In this document: one piece after another, positions 22,216 to 33,830 of the stretch | Numbering within the stretch: position 1 is the stretch's first letter | Layout of the letters: the number at the start of each line of letters is the position of its first letter | Program-made: the position numbers and the translations under genes | The notes under the pieces: generated by a model | What the model was told of the DNA's origin: nothing | The model's input: the letters and a program-made list of their open reading frames with translations, nothing else | Databases searched by the model: none | NCBI GenBank assembly: GCA_036362985.1 | Contig: JAYGXS010000003.1 | Location: 31,270,071-31,334,070 of the forward strand | Length of the DNA stretch: 64,000 nt | Direction of reading: 5' to 3' | Source: Ligula intestinalis | Taxonomy: Eukaryota > Platyhelminthes > Cestoda > Diphyllobothriidea > Diphyllobothriidae

Positions 22216-22949
22216 GCATGTCTTTGGCCGTAATCTCTTGCCTGTAGGGCTCTATATCGAGCCCCAAAACACAGCGGATCAAGCATTTCCAGTAACCTGA
22301 TAAGTGAACACATTTCCAACGTAGGTTCGAGAAGGCATTTGAGACAGACATTAGGATGATAACTGGACGAAGCCTTCTAGTAGAGGTGGCCAGCTAAAAG
22401 CCTGTTTAGTGTCCGTTCATTGGGGCTTCGAGGATTGCCTGCGCGCGGTGATATATTATTCAACTCCGGCGGATACTCAAATTCGTATTGGATTACCCAG
22501 CGTGAAGGACTGGGGCCGACGCATACTTGAAGCAAACTAAATCAGACACGTCAAACGACGTTTACTTCAGATCGTGTTGAATCAGCCGTCCCAAAAAGAC
22601 GCTGCTGGCTTTTTGGGGTGAAGCAAAATGATCCAATGTTAATAAAAGTTGGAATTGCGAGTTCATTGCTTATAGCTTTATTGTTTTCACCAGCTATATT
22701 GGCAGAGATAGTTTATGTGGCCACCGCAGTAGAACACAGGAATTTGGATGCCCCTCCACCCATAATACGCGTTGCCTTGCGCTATTTGCGCAATCTAAGC
22801 CCAAGAATAGCTCAAAACCATAACCGTTAACTTAATCATTATCCTTACTGCATACGTAATCTCAATATTTTTCTCAATCCTGACTTGAGTCTAAATTTAC
22901 CTGGAATATAGCGCAAAGTCACCGGAAGTAGAAAGGCTTACTTGAGAAA

Positions 22950-22995
22950 TGAGTCACATGAATAAATTTTATATTTAAGGCCCAGAGAGCCGCTT
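22950..22995 (-). repeat. LINE 3'-tail relic
   Basis: In minus orientation: GCTCTCTGGGCCTTAAATAT followed by AT-rich tail. A degenerate copy of the GGCCC-loop-GGGCC hairpin that ends the LINEs at 9.1, 47.3 and 50.4 kb. No coding part recognised next to it. Confidence 0.5.
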
Positions 22996-23480
22996 CATTA
23001 CAAACTTGGTACTGTGGTAGCATTAAAAAAGTAGATGATTGCAGCTCTGTCTGAGCAACCATATGTACAACAGAAGTGAGTAGTAACAGAGCAATTAGCG
23101 GCCGATTAACATCGATTCGTTATTTTAAAATGATAGTCAAAAATCTTTGGAAAATACGTTGAACTAAGGAAGAAGCAGTGAAAAAACTCCAAGGATGAAA
23201 TCGGGGGCAGAGTTCAGCGAGGCTCCAATTTCAAAAAAATTATAGGTGAAAAACTGCTTTCTAAAATTAATAGCTACGATACCGTGAGATAGGACCGTGA
23301 TGCTGATGAGAACACATGAGGGTTCGGAACACTTCTTCTTGTGGGAGAGAGCATATAACAGTCACAGCTACCGTTTCACCGTCCGACTGGCCAGAGGATC
23401 AGTCATCTTGGAGGTGGGAAACGAAAGACTCATCGCGGATAACGGGATCGAAATGAAGAAGGGACAGTAGTTGTCACGAG

Positions 23481-23990
23481 CTGTCTACCGTCGTATTATG
23501 CAAATTTTGCATAAGTAGGTGAACACCAATCAGTCAACATTATCGTAAAATCTACCTCTTGCTCGAGGCAAGGAGAATTGTGATTAATCCTTTGGTATTT
23601 AGTTGGCCTTCAGTATTAATAATTTTTTCCTCCTTTTCGACTAGACAGATAAACAACAAACGTGAGGTGAAATAAATCGCGACGCCATCAGTGAAAATTC
23701 TGTTTAAAATGTAACTGAATGGAGTTGTTACAACCAAAAGCGGAAAGAAATCCACGGCACAAAAAAGGAGTAGAGGATGCGCATTCAAAAGGGCTATTTT
23801 GATGAAATAGGCAATCGAGCCGGATAAATGCCAGGGTACAGATTATGTTTTTATGCTTTTTTGGAACTATCGATGGCGGGCAGCAGTGGAAGTCACCTAG
23901 TATCTGTGCAAATGTCCGCGGACCTCGCCAAGATCGACCACGAAGATAAAATTTTGGATCTATAAAGCCAAACCTACCCCCCATCGGCAG
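23481..23990. repeat. Dispersed repeat copy 1 (direct copy at 30.8 kb)
   Basis: About 470-500 bp colinear with 30840-31310. Shared anchors include TATGCAAATTTT, CTTCTTGCTCGAGG-type and GATGCGC strings plus the order of the surrounding sequence. Heavily diverged. It lies just before a LINE remnant, so it may be LINE-derived. Confidence 0.6.
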
Positions 23991-24089
23991 CAACATTCAT
24001 TCTTTTACCCCACCACATCCTGTAGAAAAGAAAGTTGAAAAAATATAGGGCGACGTTTATCTACGAGACGAAGGCGTGCGGAGTGTACA

Positions 24090-24580
24090 AAAGCCAGCCC
24101 GGGAAACTAGATATTTCCAAGAAATATTGAATATGGATTAAGTGAAAAAGGTTCTGGACACTGAGATATTCGGCAAAACAAGCATGTCCAGCATCTACGT
24201 CATGCTGAAGCACTGAACCACTGCGGTGGAATGACGCCCTGGTGAGAATGGCTGAAGCGACTAAAAACCAACAAGCAATCTGGGAAAATCTGACGGATGA
24301 TTGGCAGCCCTAGCACCTCGTCGCAAAAACCGTAGCAGTGATTTTCAAAGCCAATCAAGTGCGAGAAGCAGAAACCAATCAGAATGTTCGTAAGGATCTA
24401 CTGTTGTAGACTAATATCGCAACTGGCCCACTCTCGCGAACATGTCCATTTTGTAAACTGACCCTCGGTCATCGGATCCGCCGCAGTGCTTCACATTATC
24501 TTCGCTGCTGTTGCAAAGCAAGCGTCTCGAGGGCATGGTGGACACCTACTAGCACCACAATCATCAACAATGTAGAGGCG
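24090..24580 (+). mobile_element. Degenerate LINE ORF2 C-terminus with zinc-knuckle-like end
   Basis: With frameshifts and stops the + strand reads EIFGKTSMSSIYVMLKH, VRMAEATKN, IWENLTDDWQP, VAVIFKANQVREAE, and TCPFCKLTLGHRIRRSASHY. The order matches the C-terminus of LINEs that end in a C2H2-like finger. No RT is left. Confidence 0.6.
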
Positions 24581-25099
24581 CACTAATTTTTCTACATTGC
24601 CATCGCGTACTCTAATTATGTACCGGTTTTGTCAGTAGCTTGCTAATCCATCATATCGCGCCCTAGAAATAATTGCCTGTGCATTCCCTGCAATAGCTCC
24701 CCACTCCCCCCCGCATGGGTGCCCTAAACGTTTCATGTGGTTGATGCGCTGGATAAAAATGGGCGCTCGATCGGGACCCGACAGGCGTTCTTCGGGGTGC
24801 GCTCCGAAAGGGGGGGGGGGCATTGTTGACACCTGCAGGCGCAGGTTGAGGCATCAACCAACTGTGGCCTTTATGATGCTCCGTGGAACCTGAGTCAGGC
24901 GTGGTGACTCCGGCTGCCTGCGCTTGATCACGCCTCCGGTCTTCTTGACTCTGTTTTGACAACGGTTCGGGCAGCGAGGATGCAACATAATTCTACTATC
25001 ACTTAAAACTTATATAAAGACCTAAGTCACCGCCATGCATGACCAGACTGTAGAGCACATTGCGGACATACAAGCGAGCAAGCGAGTCCTAGGAAGAAA

Positions 25100-25300
25100 G
25101 TGAGAAGAAGAAAATTCGATCGCTGGGACAACACTTTTATACGCCTGACGTTTCCACCTCCGTCGCAGATTTTCATCAGAGGCATGCCTGTATTTTCTGC
25201 TCATGTTTCTGATGAATAACTTGCGGAAGAGGTAGAAACGTCAGGCGAATATCAGTCATATCTCAGCGCTCGAATCTTCTTCTTCTTCTTCTTCTGCTTC
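25100..25300. repeat. Head-to-head inverted Penelope-LTR-like arms
   Basis: The left arm (GAA-rich, then TCGATCGCTGGGACAACAC, then GACGTTTCCACC and TCATCAG) is an imperfect inverted copy of the right arm (CTGATGA 25209-25215, GAAACGTC 25235-25242, then TTC-rich). On both strands CTGATGA...GAAACGTCAGGCG faces outward. The GATCGCTGGGAC block recurs at 38.6 kb and twice at 62.2 kb. Confidence 0.65.
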
Positions 25301-26120
25301 TCAATTTTGGACTTAGCTGAAAATGCCGGTCCATCTGTCGGTTGATAGAACAATGCTTTCACAGAATTTTCGCCTCGTGAAGACCATTTTCTTCAGACGG
25401 TTTTTGAATACTTTTGAAACCAATGCCACACACTCCCAGTTGGTAGCATTTTAGATACCAAAGCATACCGAAAAACGAAATGCTGACAGTCAGAAAGGAA
25501 AACTAAGTAAATACGATTTCGTTGCATGCGTTGGGTGAAATGTTTTTTTGGATCGCCGCTGAATTTCCTCTGCGTTCACCGCATTCATCGCGGTTGTGAG
25601 AAACGTTCAGCAGTTAACGACCGATGTGTCAGAAATCAGCACTGCCAGGGGCTGTGTGCAGGCAATTTAAGGAAACCCAGATGGAAGCCAACGGAATTCG
25701 TCGTGCATGCGCGTTTGTACACTGGCACCACTAAGTATTCATATGGGGTGAATCTGCCAACTACACCCGGTTTTCCAAACAAATTCACCATCGTTATCAC
25801 AGTGACTTGCCCTTTAGACAACCACAGAGTCCTCCTGAGAAGGCACTGTGCGTTAAGATGCAAACGGAGGTCTGGGCTCTGTGGTGCACTCACACCCCGG
25901 GAGGTGGAAGCATTCTAGCAACGATCTCAAAGCTGACTGTGTGACAAACTTTCGTTCGCAGTTGAGTATTCTTTGTTGTGCTTTCGTGACTAAGCAGAGC
26001 TGGTGAGCTAATGGTAATTTCACTTACCCTCATTCTAATGGTCTATTCGTTTATTCTCAGGCGACTTGAGATCTTCCGGAGACACTGCCATTTGCAGATA
26101 CACTAGCAGCGACAATATTT
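25300..26120 (+). repeat. 1-kb dispersed repeat, copy 1 (inverted copy at 37.7-38.7 kb)
   Basis: Together with the arms at 25100-25300 it matches 37742-38700 in reverse complement, at high identity across coding-like and non-coding parts alike. Includes an open frame at 25526-25918 of 130 codons whose last 105 or so align with the minus-strand frame of the other copy. Confidence 0.8.
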
Positions 26121-26329
26121 TAAGCAAAGATTTGTTTTAAGATCCACGCGAAAGCCATACGTTTGTTGTACATGTCATTGGCCAGTAGAATTGCGGAGGA
26201 GTCGGGTGTATTCGCTATTCGCGATATCAGGGCAGTGATCGGCAATAAACTGCAGTCTTAATGGTCAGCAGTTGTGGAGGCTCCTTCAGCGTAATCGGTT
26301 GGCTCAAAGGCAAGAGGCAGGCGCACGTG

Positions 26330-26756
26330 CAAAGGGCTGATCGATAAAATCGGGTGAGGGTGTAGTGACTAGCTCCACGCGAACGCCCACTGCTTTCGGC
26401 CTCTGTGACAGCAAACCACTGATTATGCAAACTCCGCGAGGACACAGTGGCCAAAAACACGTCCGCAGTCGTAGGCTTACCCCAATCCGTCTGGCCAATC
26501 ACCTTCAAGGCCAACTTACGAGGACCTCAAGACAATGACTGTCGTCAGGCCGGTACTTCGGATCAAGCCGCTCTAGCGGGTGGACGTGCAGTCCGACAGT
26601 CCACTTCTTTCTGCCTATTCTCCATTCCGTCTGTACAGAAAAAAAACAGTTACTTTCACTCTGCCCCCCCCCCCCCAAAGGCTTCTCTTCTCCCAATTAA
26701 CCGGGCCTGAAGCTTTCAGTTGCTGGCGTTTAACTTACTTAACTCCCTGTGATAAG
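26330..26756 (+). repeat. CCAAT-type LTR-like repeat, copy A1
   Basis: GC-rich body with GGCCAATCACC, then TCCGACAGTCC, TCTGTACAG, a poly-C run, and the family end TTTAACTTACTTAACTCCC. Same end as copies at 30.3, 33.4, 40.0, 41.5 and 48.8 kb. No coding capacity. Confidence 0.65.
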
Positions 26757-29700
26757 AAAATAGGGAGTGCGGTAGATGCAGCGCAAGTTTGCAGTTACTT
26801 AAGCCTAATCTATGGCGGTCCAGAGGTCAGCCCCTGCGCTGCCACGTTTTCTTCGCTGTCAAGCTTTGTGCTGCCGCTCGCACCCTTAGCCGACTAGCTG
26901 CAGGTTACACATGAGCCACTCTGTGCAGGCACGCATGTGCCGAGGCTCACCGCCACCGACGAGGGCCCATGCACCAGTCGCTTACATCCGTCTCAAAGTT
27001 GAGCCACCACCGCAAGTCTCCGTGAGAACCCGAGCCAACCAGAGAGGACCATTTCCTGATTGGTCGGAGGACGTCCCGCAAGCCTGCGCAGAGGCACAGA
27101 GCACGCACACACAACAACTGGCTTGTTATCTGTGAGCAGCTTGTTTCTGCAGAGCCTTTTGTCAGCTCCTTTTCTACAGTTTGCTGTTCAACCAAATTGG
27201 TCTTACTGACTTCTGACTTGGGGAGCCTTCTGTAGTTGAAGATCACTTCTTTCGACAAAATTACGCGCACGTCACCACGCTGTGGAACACGTGGTGGAAA
27301 TAGTTGGAATCGATGGTCGAACTGTAATCAGTCCCGGATACTCGGACACCGCATGAGCCTATTTAAACATATTCGCATACGTTAAAATGCACAATAGAGC
27401 GCCACGGCACAAGTGTCCTCTACCTGACCTCATTATATAGGCGTAAGCACACTGATCTGGGTTGAACACGAGTCCGTTCGGTCGCACGCATACACACTTC
27501 AATCACTAAAGAAGCACACTACCGTACAACACAATGTAAAAGTGCTCTACGTGAGAATTTGCAGGTCTCACTAATGTGCGAAATGGGTTATATGGCGATT
27601 TCTGCTCATGTGAAGCAGAAGAACAGGATATGTGGTCACCCATCAAATCTGAGCTTTCATGCCAATAGATTAATTAAGTAAAAACGAATCTTTAATCGAC
27701 TGACAGGCTTGGGCAGAGCCTAGGTCTATTGGCGGGAGAAGGACGTAAATTGGCGTGAGGCAAATCCACATAGGATCCAGCATCTGCCTGAAATGATAAT
27801 CCAAGTCTTCCTTGTCGATAATGTTCTTCTGCATATAATACTTGCCACCGTCGGGTGGCTAGCGGGAAACGAGAATGATCTGAAAGGTAGAACGGGACGA
27901 GTGAGTTTCCTTTGCGATCAGTGAGCGTCCAGTCATCAACACTGCCTAAAAGTGGTAGCCTCTGAGGAGGAAAAAGGGGCTTTGAAGGAGTCGGCAGACA
28001 GCAAAATCTATTTTGTTCAAAGCTGAGGCCAGGTTGCACTGGTGCTTTTCTGATATGGCCTATAAGGACGCTCTAGCTGCCGAGTAACCCCCGAGAATAA
28101 AACTCGTGACTGGCAGCATCAGAAACCAATTCGAGTACGGTGCAAGTAGGCATGCTAATTATCGTTATCGTCCTCAGCTGCCCCTCTCACCCACGGTAAT
28201 CTTGCCGTTGGGTCGTTATTTTAGCGAATTGGTCGTGAGAGAAGTGCGTGAGTTAGATGCTATGCACGTGTACTTCAGTCTAAGGAAATGCAAGTGCAAG
28301 TTACAGCTGTGCCTAGCTTGTTTGGCAATAGTGGGCGTTAACGCCAGCGACGGCAAAACTGTCGTGTGTTTACGCCGCCTGGTGTGTCCGTCCGAATTGA
28401 GGTCAGTCGAGTAGGTTCAGGTCAGTACGCCTAGGCGGGGAGGAAAGACTGCATATCAGGAACACTCATGATGAAAAGGTGAGTAAACCTGGCCCGTCCG
28501 GGCTCCAAAAGGGAGGAAAAGTGGGCAATGCTGCAAACATAAACACGCTGACAGATGCACGCGTTCCTCCCGCAAACCTTCATGCTGCCTTCCGATTGGA
28601 CGGTTCAATCGATACGGAGGAGCAGGTCCGACTGCAAACTTTGGAGAGCTAAAATGATCAGGAGGATTGAGAACCGGCCCGGTCAGTTTCAAGTTACCAG
28701 ACAAAGTGAATTCGAGAAATCGGATTCACGTGTTGGAAAATTACCCGACACGGGAGTACGTGTAGACCGTCTAAGTGAGAGGCACCGAGGGACAGTTGGC
28801 GAACAGACGCTCCGAACAGTGTCTGCTAGAAGTGTGTCTGGGTGAAGTTAACTGATTGCCTCACGACTATTAAAATTCTAGCGTATAAATTTCATTCAAA
28901 ACGTTTTGGTCGTGCGATGGAGGGCCGTTGGTTCACCATGGAACTTACGGTGATACTGTCAAACTACCGACATAAATTTCTCTTATAAACAATCGCAATT
29001 CCAACTCTTACGGTTTCACGAGTCGCTGGTATTTAAGGGCTTTGGCGTGATTAGAGAAGTCAGAATCACAAAAGGTGTCATCTGTGAAAGAAAATTGAAG
29101 GGTCTCCGCATGCTCAGCTTCTGTGTTAGCGCAATCACTTTCGTTGGCTAGAAGAGTCAACCAGCACCCCTTTTTTCTTGTTCCCGACTCACAAGATGAA
29201 CTTGCTGGGGACGCCAGAATATGATCTGATGGAAAGGACACGAAAAAAGCCATCCTTCCCGTAAGGTCTTTGCACAAAATTCTAGGGATTTTGATGTCTA
29301 AGTTAAGGTTAGAGTTAGGGCTAATTAGGGTTAGTTTTAAAACGCCGAACTAGGTACCGTCACGGTGATTTAGCACAAGACAAAATTTATTAGTTGTGAA
29401 CTTACTGTTCCTGACTGAGAAGATTGGCAACTGAATCAGAGAATCAACCGACTAGAATATCCAGTAGTACATCCGAAACAGAACGAGAGGATGACTGAGT
29501 TTGATAAAAGATGGAGATAAATCTGCAAGAGCTGTACGTTGTACCTCTGTGGACTGAATTTCATACAAGTAACATTAGGGACATACAACTCCAGTTAACC
29601 AAACCTTCTATATTGGATTTTCTAGTAAGTACGGAAATGCACCACTCAGGAAGATCGAGAGTTACTTTTAGAGGTCGGCCCATTTGAAGAAAACCGGTTG

Positions 29701-29950
29701 GTTTTGAAATATGCAGATATCAAACTTCCTTTCGATAGCCCGGCCTGCAAGTATTTCCAGTCCAGCTTGAGATGGGTGGACCTTGTGAGCCCATTTTACG
29801 ATCGGTTCTGGTTGGGAGTACTAACAGACGCCGCTTGACCATGAAAGTAATCCTAACAAAAGAGCGAGGCCGCGACGTGTCAGTACTAATTACCAGGTTA
29901 TTTGCAGGTCAAGCTCATTTTATTTGCATTGTGCCGATGAGGTCTAGTAT
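26757..29950. other. Gene-free GC-richer stretch
   Basis: About 3.2 kb with only short overlapping frames and no family resemblance. Contains CCAAT-type and CACACA-type segments and a TTAGGG-like short tract at about 29300-29340. Possibly more diverged copies of the LTR-like repeat. Confidence 0.4.
29295..29340 (+). repeat. Short degenerate telomere-like tract
   Basis: Contains GTTAGGGCTAATTAGGGTTA, several TTAGGG-related hexamers with variants. Similar but longer degenerate tracts at 39.8-39.97 kb and 60.5-60.6 kb. Confidence 0.6.
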
Positions 29951-29956
29951 GAATGT

Positions 29957-30389
29957 GATGGATCACTCCACATAAGCAAGCATGCCCGAAGGCCCACCGC
30001 TCCTAACGCGTGCGTCTGCACTGAAGGCGGCCTCTGCAACAGCCAATCACAGATGTAGCAAAAGATGGTCTCTCCCGGCAGCGAATAAGACGCAGGCACG
30101 CCTAGGTCGATGCATTCTGTCCAGCCAATAACCCTCAAGGCAACCAGACAATGCCCGTACGCACTACCGCTTGCATATCTGCTACTAAAACCCCACTTGG
30201 ACTCGACTGGATTTCCTGGTCGGTTGTATGCTCTCCAAGTCAAATCTCTTTCTATCTTTTGTCCGTTCCTCTGTGCACACAATATACTGTTCCCACTACT
30301 CTGACCTTTCCAAGACTTCTCTTCTACTTAGTAACCATGGTCTGAAGATCGCAGTAGCCAGGGTTTAACTTACTTAACCCCCTGCGATA
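29957..30389 (+). repeat. CCAAT-type LTR-like repeat, copy A2
   Basis: Near-identical in reverse complement to copy A7 (40004-40440). Contains two CCAAT boxes (CAGCCAATCAC, CCAGCCAATAACC), a CCTCTGTGCACACAATATAC segment, CTAAGTAACCATGG-type string (as CTTAGTAACCATGG) and the end GTTTAACTTACTTAACCCCC. Promoter-like boxes, a possible polyadenylation signal and the absence of coding suggest a solo LTR, not proven. Confidence 0.75.
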
Positions 30390-30474
30390 TAAATGTGGAA
30401 AATCAGACAAATGTAAGTTATCCCTTATACATATATGCCTGTAATGACTCGCTCCGCACAGACGCTCACGCGCG

Positions 30475-30790
30475 AACACTCACTGCTGTTAACGAGTGCA
30501 CCTGCACTGATGTTGGCCTCTGAGACAGCCAATCACAGGCGTGTCTGACTATCTCGGTCTAGCCAAGGCTGAAACACATGAGGACCGCTCTAGACGCGCT
30601 CACTGCATTTAGTCACCGGTTGCGGGTTCGTCCGACAGTCGATTTCCTCATATATGTTCTCCACTCCGTCTGTACAGGATAAACTAGTCCTTCCATCTGG
30701 CGTCTCTCTTCTTCTTTTCCCATGCGAAACCGTGCCTGCAGATGCCAGCATAAGAGTTTTGCCAATTAACTTAAGGCACTGCATCAGGCT
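30475..30790 (+). repeat. CCAAT-type LTR-like repeat, copy A3 (diverged)
   Basis: Follows A2 in tandem after about 85 bp. CAGCCAATCACAGGCGTG, then CGTCCGACAGTCGATTTCC, TCTGTACAGGATAAACTAG. The end is mutated (GCCAATTAACTTAAGGC). Confidence 0.55.
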
Positions 30791-30839
30791 TATTAGGCCC
30801 TTGTCCTGTCGAAAAAAAATGGGTCAAATAAACGATAGC

Positions 30840-31310
30840 TACATCGTTATATAATGCAAATTTTACACATTTAGGTGGCACCAATCGGTCAAAAGTACTC
30901 TTCAATGTACTTCTTGCTCGAGGTAGGCCATTTTTTAATCAGGTAAAGGGAATTGCAGTTAATACTTTCATGTTTTTTGGCCTTCGGTATTAAATCATAT
31001 TTTTTTCCTATTCAACAAGGCAATAAACGTGAAATGCAGTAAATCCCGATGCCATATGCGACATACCTGTTTAAAATTTAAAGTAATGCCAGGGTCAGCA
31101 CCAAAAGGGGAACGAAATCTACGATACACCAAAAGAATTAAAAGATGCGCGTTAGAAAGGGGTATTTCAGTAGGCAGTTTTGATGAGAAAGGCAAGCGGG
31201 CTGGATAAACGTCAGGATGCAGATTATTTTCTGTCTTTTTTTGAAGAATCTATGGTAGGCGGCAGTTGAAGTTACCTCATGGCTAAACCAGGGCCTGAAG
31301 AGCGTTTCCT
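30840..31310. repeat. Dispersed repeat copy 2 (direct copy of 23.5 kb)
   Basis: Colinear with 23481-23990 in the same orientation. Confidence 0.6.
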
Positions 31311-31924
31311 TAATCCACTGTTGTAGTCTTATTCGTTCCTCACGCTCAGTGAGACGCCAAAATGCCTAAGGGGAAAAACGAGATAAAGTCGTATAACATT
31401 TGAGACTTCAGTGGGGAGACGAGCACAGTGACTAGCCGGACACTTAGCCCAGTCTTAACCTCCTTACGTCCACGTGGATCATTCAGTTGTTAGGGTACTG
31501 AGCCTGTAGTCGACAGCCAGACAGTCTTTGTTCAACAGCCCCCTCCCCCACAGTGAGCGCTTTCAGGCGCAGTGACCGACTGCAACATGTGTACGCATGC
31601 ACATTTAGCTGGTCCCAGCCACTACCGTCCCATTCGAACATGCTTCCCCCCTCTGTTAACGTAGCACCTACCACCAGGACACAAAGACATCCAGACCCGC
31701 TCCCACAAACCCATAAAAGAAAATAATCCCTTTCTCTCTCTTGGATGAGACTTAATCCCGTCATTGCACACTCTAGCCTTGTCAGTGGTCACTGCCGCCC
31801 AAAAGGAGGACTCGGGTTTCCGTGCACAAGTAAATTACTCATTCTGCTATTTTACCTCTTATTTTGCCCCTCGGGGCTTGATCTGATGACTGTGATACTC
31901 TAAGTGTCTGCACTGCGAAAGTTT

Positions 31925-32345
31925 TAGGAAAATGGCGTGCCAACGCGATTGGAACAGAACATGGGCTCTATTTTGGCCGAATGCACAGTCGAAATTTATT
32001 CGTTGCGATCGTATCACGAGGATATATCAGGCCATTCGAGAAAGGCAACTGAGGTGGTTTGGACACATTCTCCACCGCCTGACCCACGAGCTTAGCTATG
32101 CTGCCCTCGACCCGGCGCCGCAGCCAACCTGGAAACATCGAAGAGGAGGGCAACTGAAGGCTTGGCTCGACAACGTCAGTCAAGACAGGGGTGCAGTTCT
32201 TAGACCTTCTACCCTCGATCTCCGTCTCTGGAGAAGAGACTGGGTGGAGCTTTCCAGATCCGCTGTCGACAATCGTCACGCAAGGAGAGGTACCGTCCGT
32301 GAGGCCAGCTAGATCAAGCATGATCACAGCCGTAACAAGTACAAG
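31925..32345 (+). mobile_element. RTE-type LINE ORF2 C-terminal fragment
   Basis: 126 open codons reading ITRIYQAIRERQLRWFGHIL, PTWKHRRGGQLKAWLDNVSQ and LRLWRRDWVELSRSAVDNRH. QLRWFGH followed by RRGGQLK.WLD is the hallmark C-terminus of RTE/BovB-like LINEs. It is 5' truncated with no RT catalytic box upstream, and ends just before a poly-G run at about 32352. The open frame suggests a rather young insertion. Confidence 0.82.
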
Positions 32346-32639
32346 TCTTTTAGGGGGGGGGGGGAAGGGAGTTAACATCGACAACTCATGTAGTCACAAG
32401 TAAATGATGTACAGGCGAAAACTAAACGAAAGGGCAGGAGGCAGGTGAACTGGAGCTTTTTTGCCGTTATCAGCTGCCTTGACTTGGCTGGAATTAGACA
32501 TCTTTTGTCGCCGGCGATAAAAAGAGAAAACCCCTGGCAAGTCAAGCCACTGAAAATGTGAAATTATTTTTATAAACTATAAGTCAAAGACAATAGCGGC
32601 TGCTATAGACAGCCCAAAAAGGTAAACTAAAATAAGCGC

Positions 32640-33015
32640 AACGCCATTTATTAAAAAAGTAACCTAAAACTAAAATAAAACCTAAGAATGAACTGAAAAT
32701 TGAATAAAGTAAGTTAAGTAATTGAATTAAGTAAGTTAAATATACCAAAGTATACAAATATACTAAAGTAAGGTAAAGTAAGCTCGTAAAGATTTTACCT
32801 CGAAAAGCTACCGCACGTGGGTAGTAAATCTAAATCCAAACAAAAAGTGAAGGAAAATCTAACCAATCTAAATAAGCGAACGGAATCTATAACATACTAA
32901 ATGAAGCAGCCTAAAAAGAAAACTAAAAATATAATGGAACTAATAAAACTCAACAATAAGCTAAAAACAAACCTAAAACTGAAAATAAAAATACAATTAA
33001 CTACAATTAGCTAAG
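32640..33015. repeat. AT-rich low-complexity tract (AAGTAAGTTA / CTAAAAATAA-type)
   Basis: Degenerate short-period repeats: GTAAGTTAAGTAATTGAATT and many CTAAAA variants. A tract of the complementary kind (TTTACTTTAAGG, AGTTTATTTATT) occurs at 45840-45990. No gene. Confidence 0.6.
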
Positions 33016-33432
33016 CAATATGAGCAAGTTCATTTCTCTGTCTATCTGTGGCGCGCGCTTTGTTGTTGCGAAAATATCAGATTATTTCAGCAATTTTTGG
33101 GGGGTAAATTTGATCTCTACGGCGAGAACTAAATGGAAAGGTAGGGAGCAGGAGAACTAGCACTTATTTGCCGTTAAGAGTTGCCTCAGATGCCTTCACA
33201 GGGCTGGAATTAGTCCTTTGACCTCACTGACCGTGCGCTTGAGGTACATTGAATTCTGTGTCGTTTGGACCAAGTTGGATCCGGCCCATCGCTGCACCTG
33301 GCCTACATATCTCTCCAGACTGCGGATCTGAAGAAAGACTAGGTCACCAGTCATTCAGTTGCATCGTCTAGCGTGAAGTACTTTTGTGCTTTCTTGTTTT
33401 CTACCTATGGATCGCATCAAGACTTAATTTAT

Positions 33433-33805
33433 TTATCGCAGGGGGTTAAGTAAGATAAACTCTGGCAACTGCGATCTTCAGACCATGGTTACTTAGTAGA
33501 GACGAAGTCTTGGGAAGGCCAGCATGCTAGGAAGAGTATATTGTGTGCCCAGAGAAACGAGGAATAGATGGAAAAAATTGACTACAGAGAGCACAACCTT
33601 CCGCGGGAGTGGCGTGATCCGATGTGAGGCATAGTTGCAGGAATCCCGGCGGCCCAGAGAGACAGCGTACACGCGTGCAGGCTTTCTATTCGTCGCCGGC
33701 CAGAACGCAGGTTTTGCGACAACTGTGATTGGCTGGTCCAGGCATCGAAAACCGCATCGGTGGGCCTTTGAGAAAGTGCACTTCGACGCGAGCTCGTCAC
33801 AACAT
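33433..33805 (-). repeat. CCAAT-type LTR-like repeat, copy A4
   Basis: Reverse complement reads CTTAGTAACCATGG-type string as CTAAGTAACCATGGTCTGAA and ends at GTTTATCTTACTTAACCCCC. Contains the inverse of CAGCCAATCACAG. It lies in tandem with A5, whose 3' end abuts its start. Confidence 0.72.
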
Positions 33806-33830
33806 ACTACAACTCATTACAGTAGAAGTA

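Noticed and set aside
23300..23360. CTGATGAGAACACATGAGGG...GGAAC as a hammerhead ribozyme
   Set aside because: GGAAC in place of GAAA and no cleavable UH triplet after the would-be stem III.
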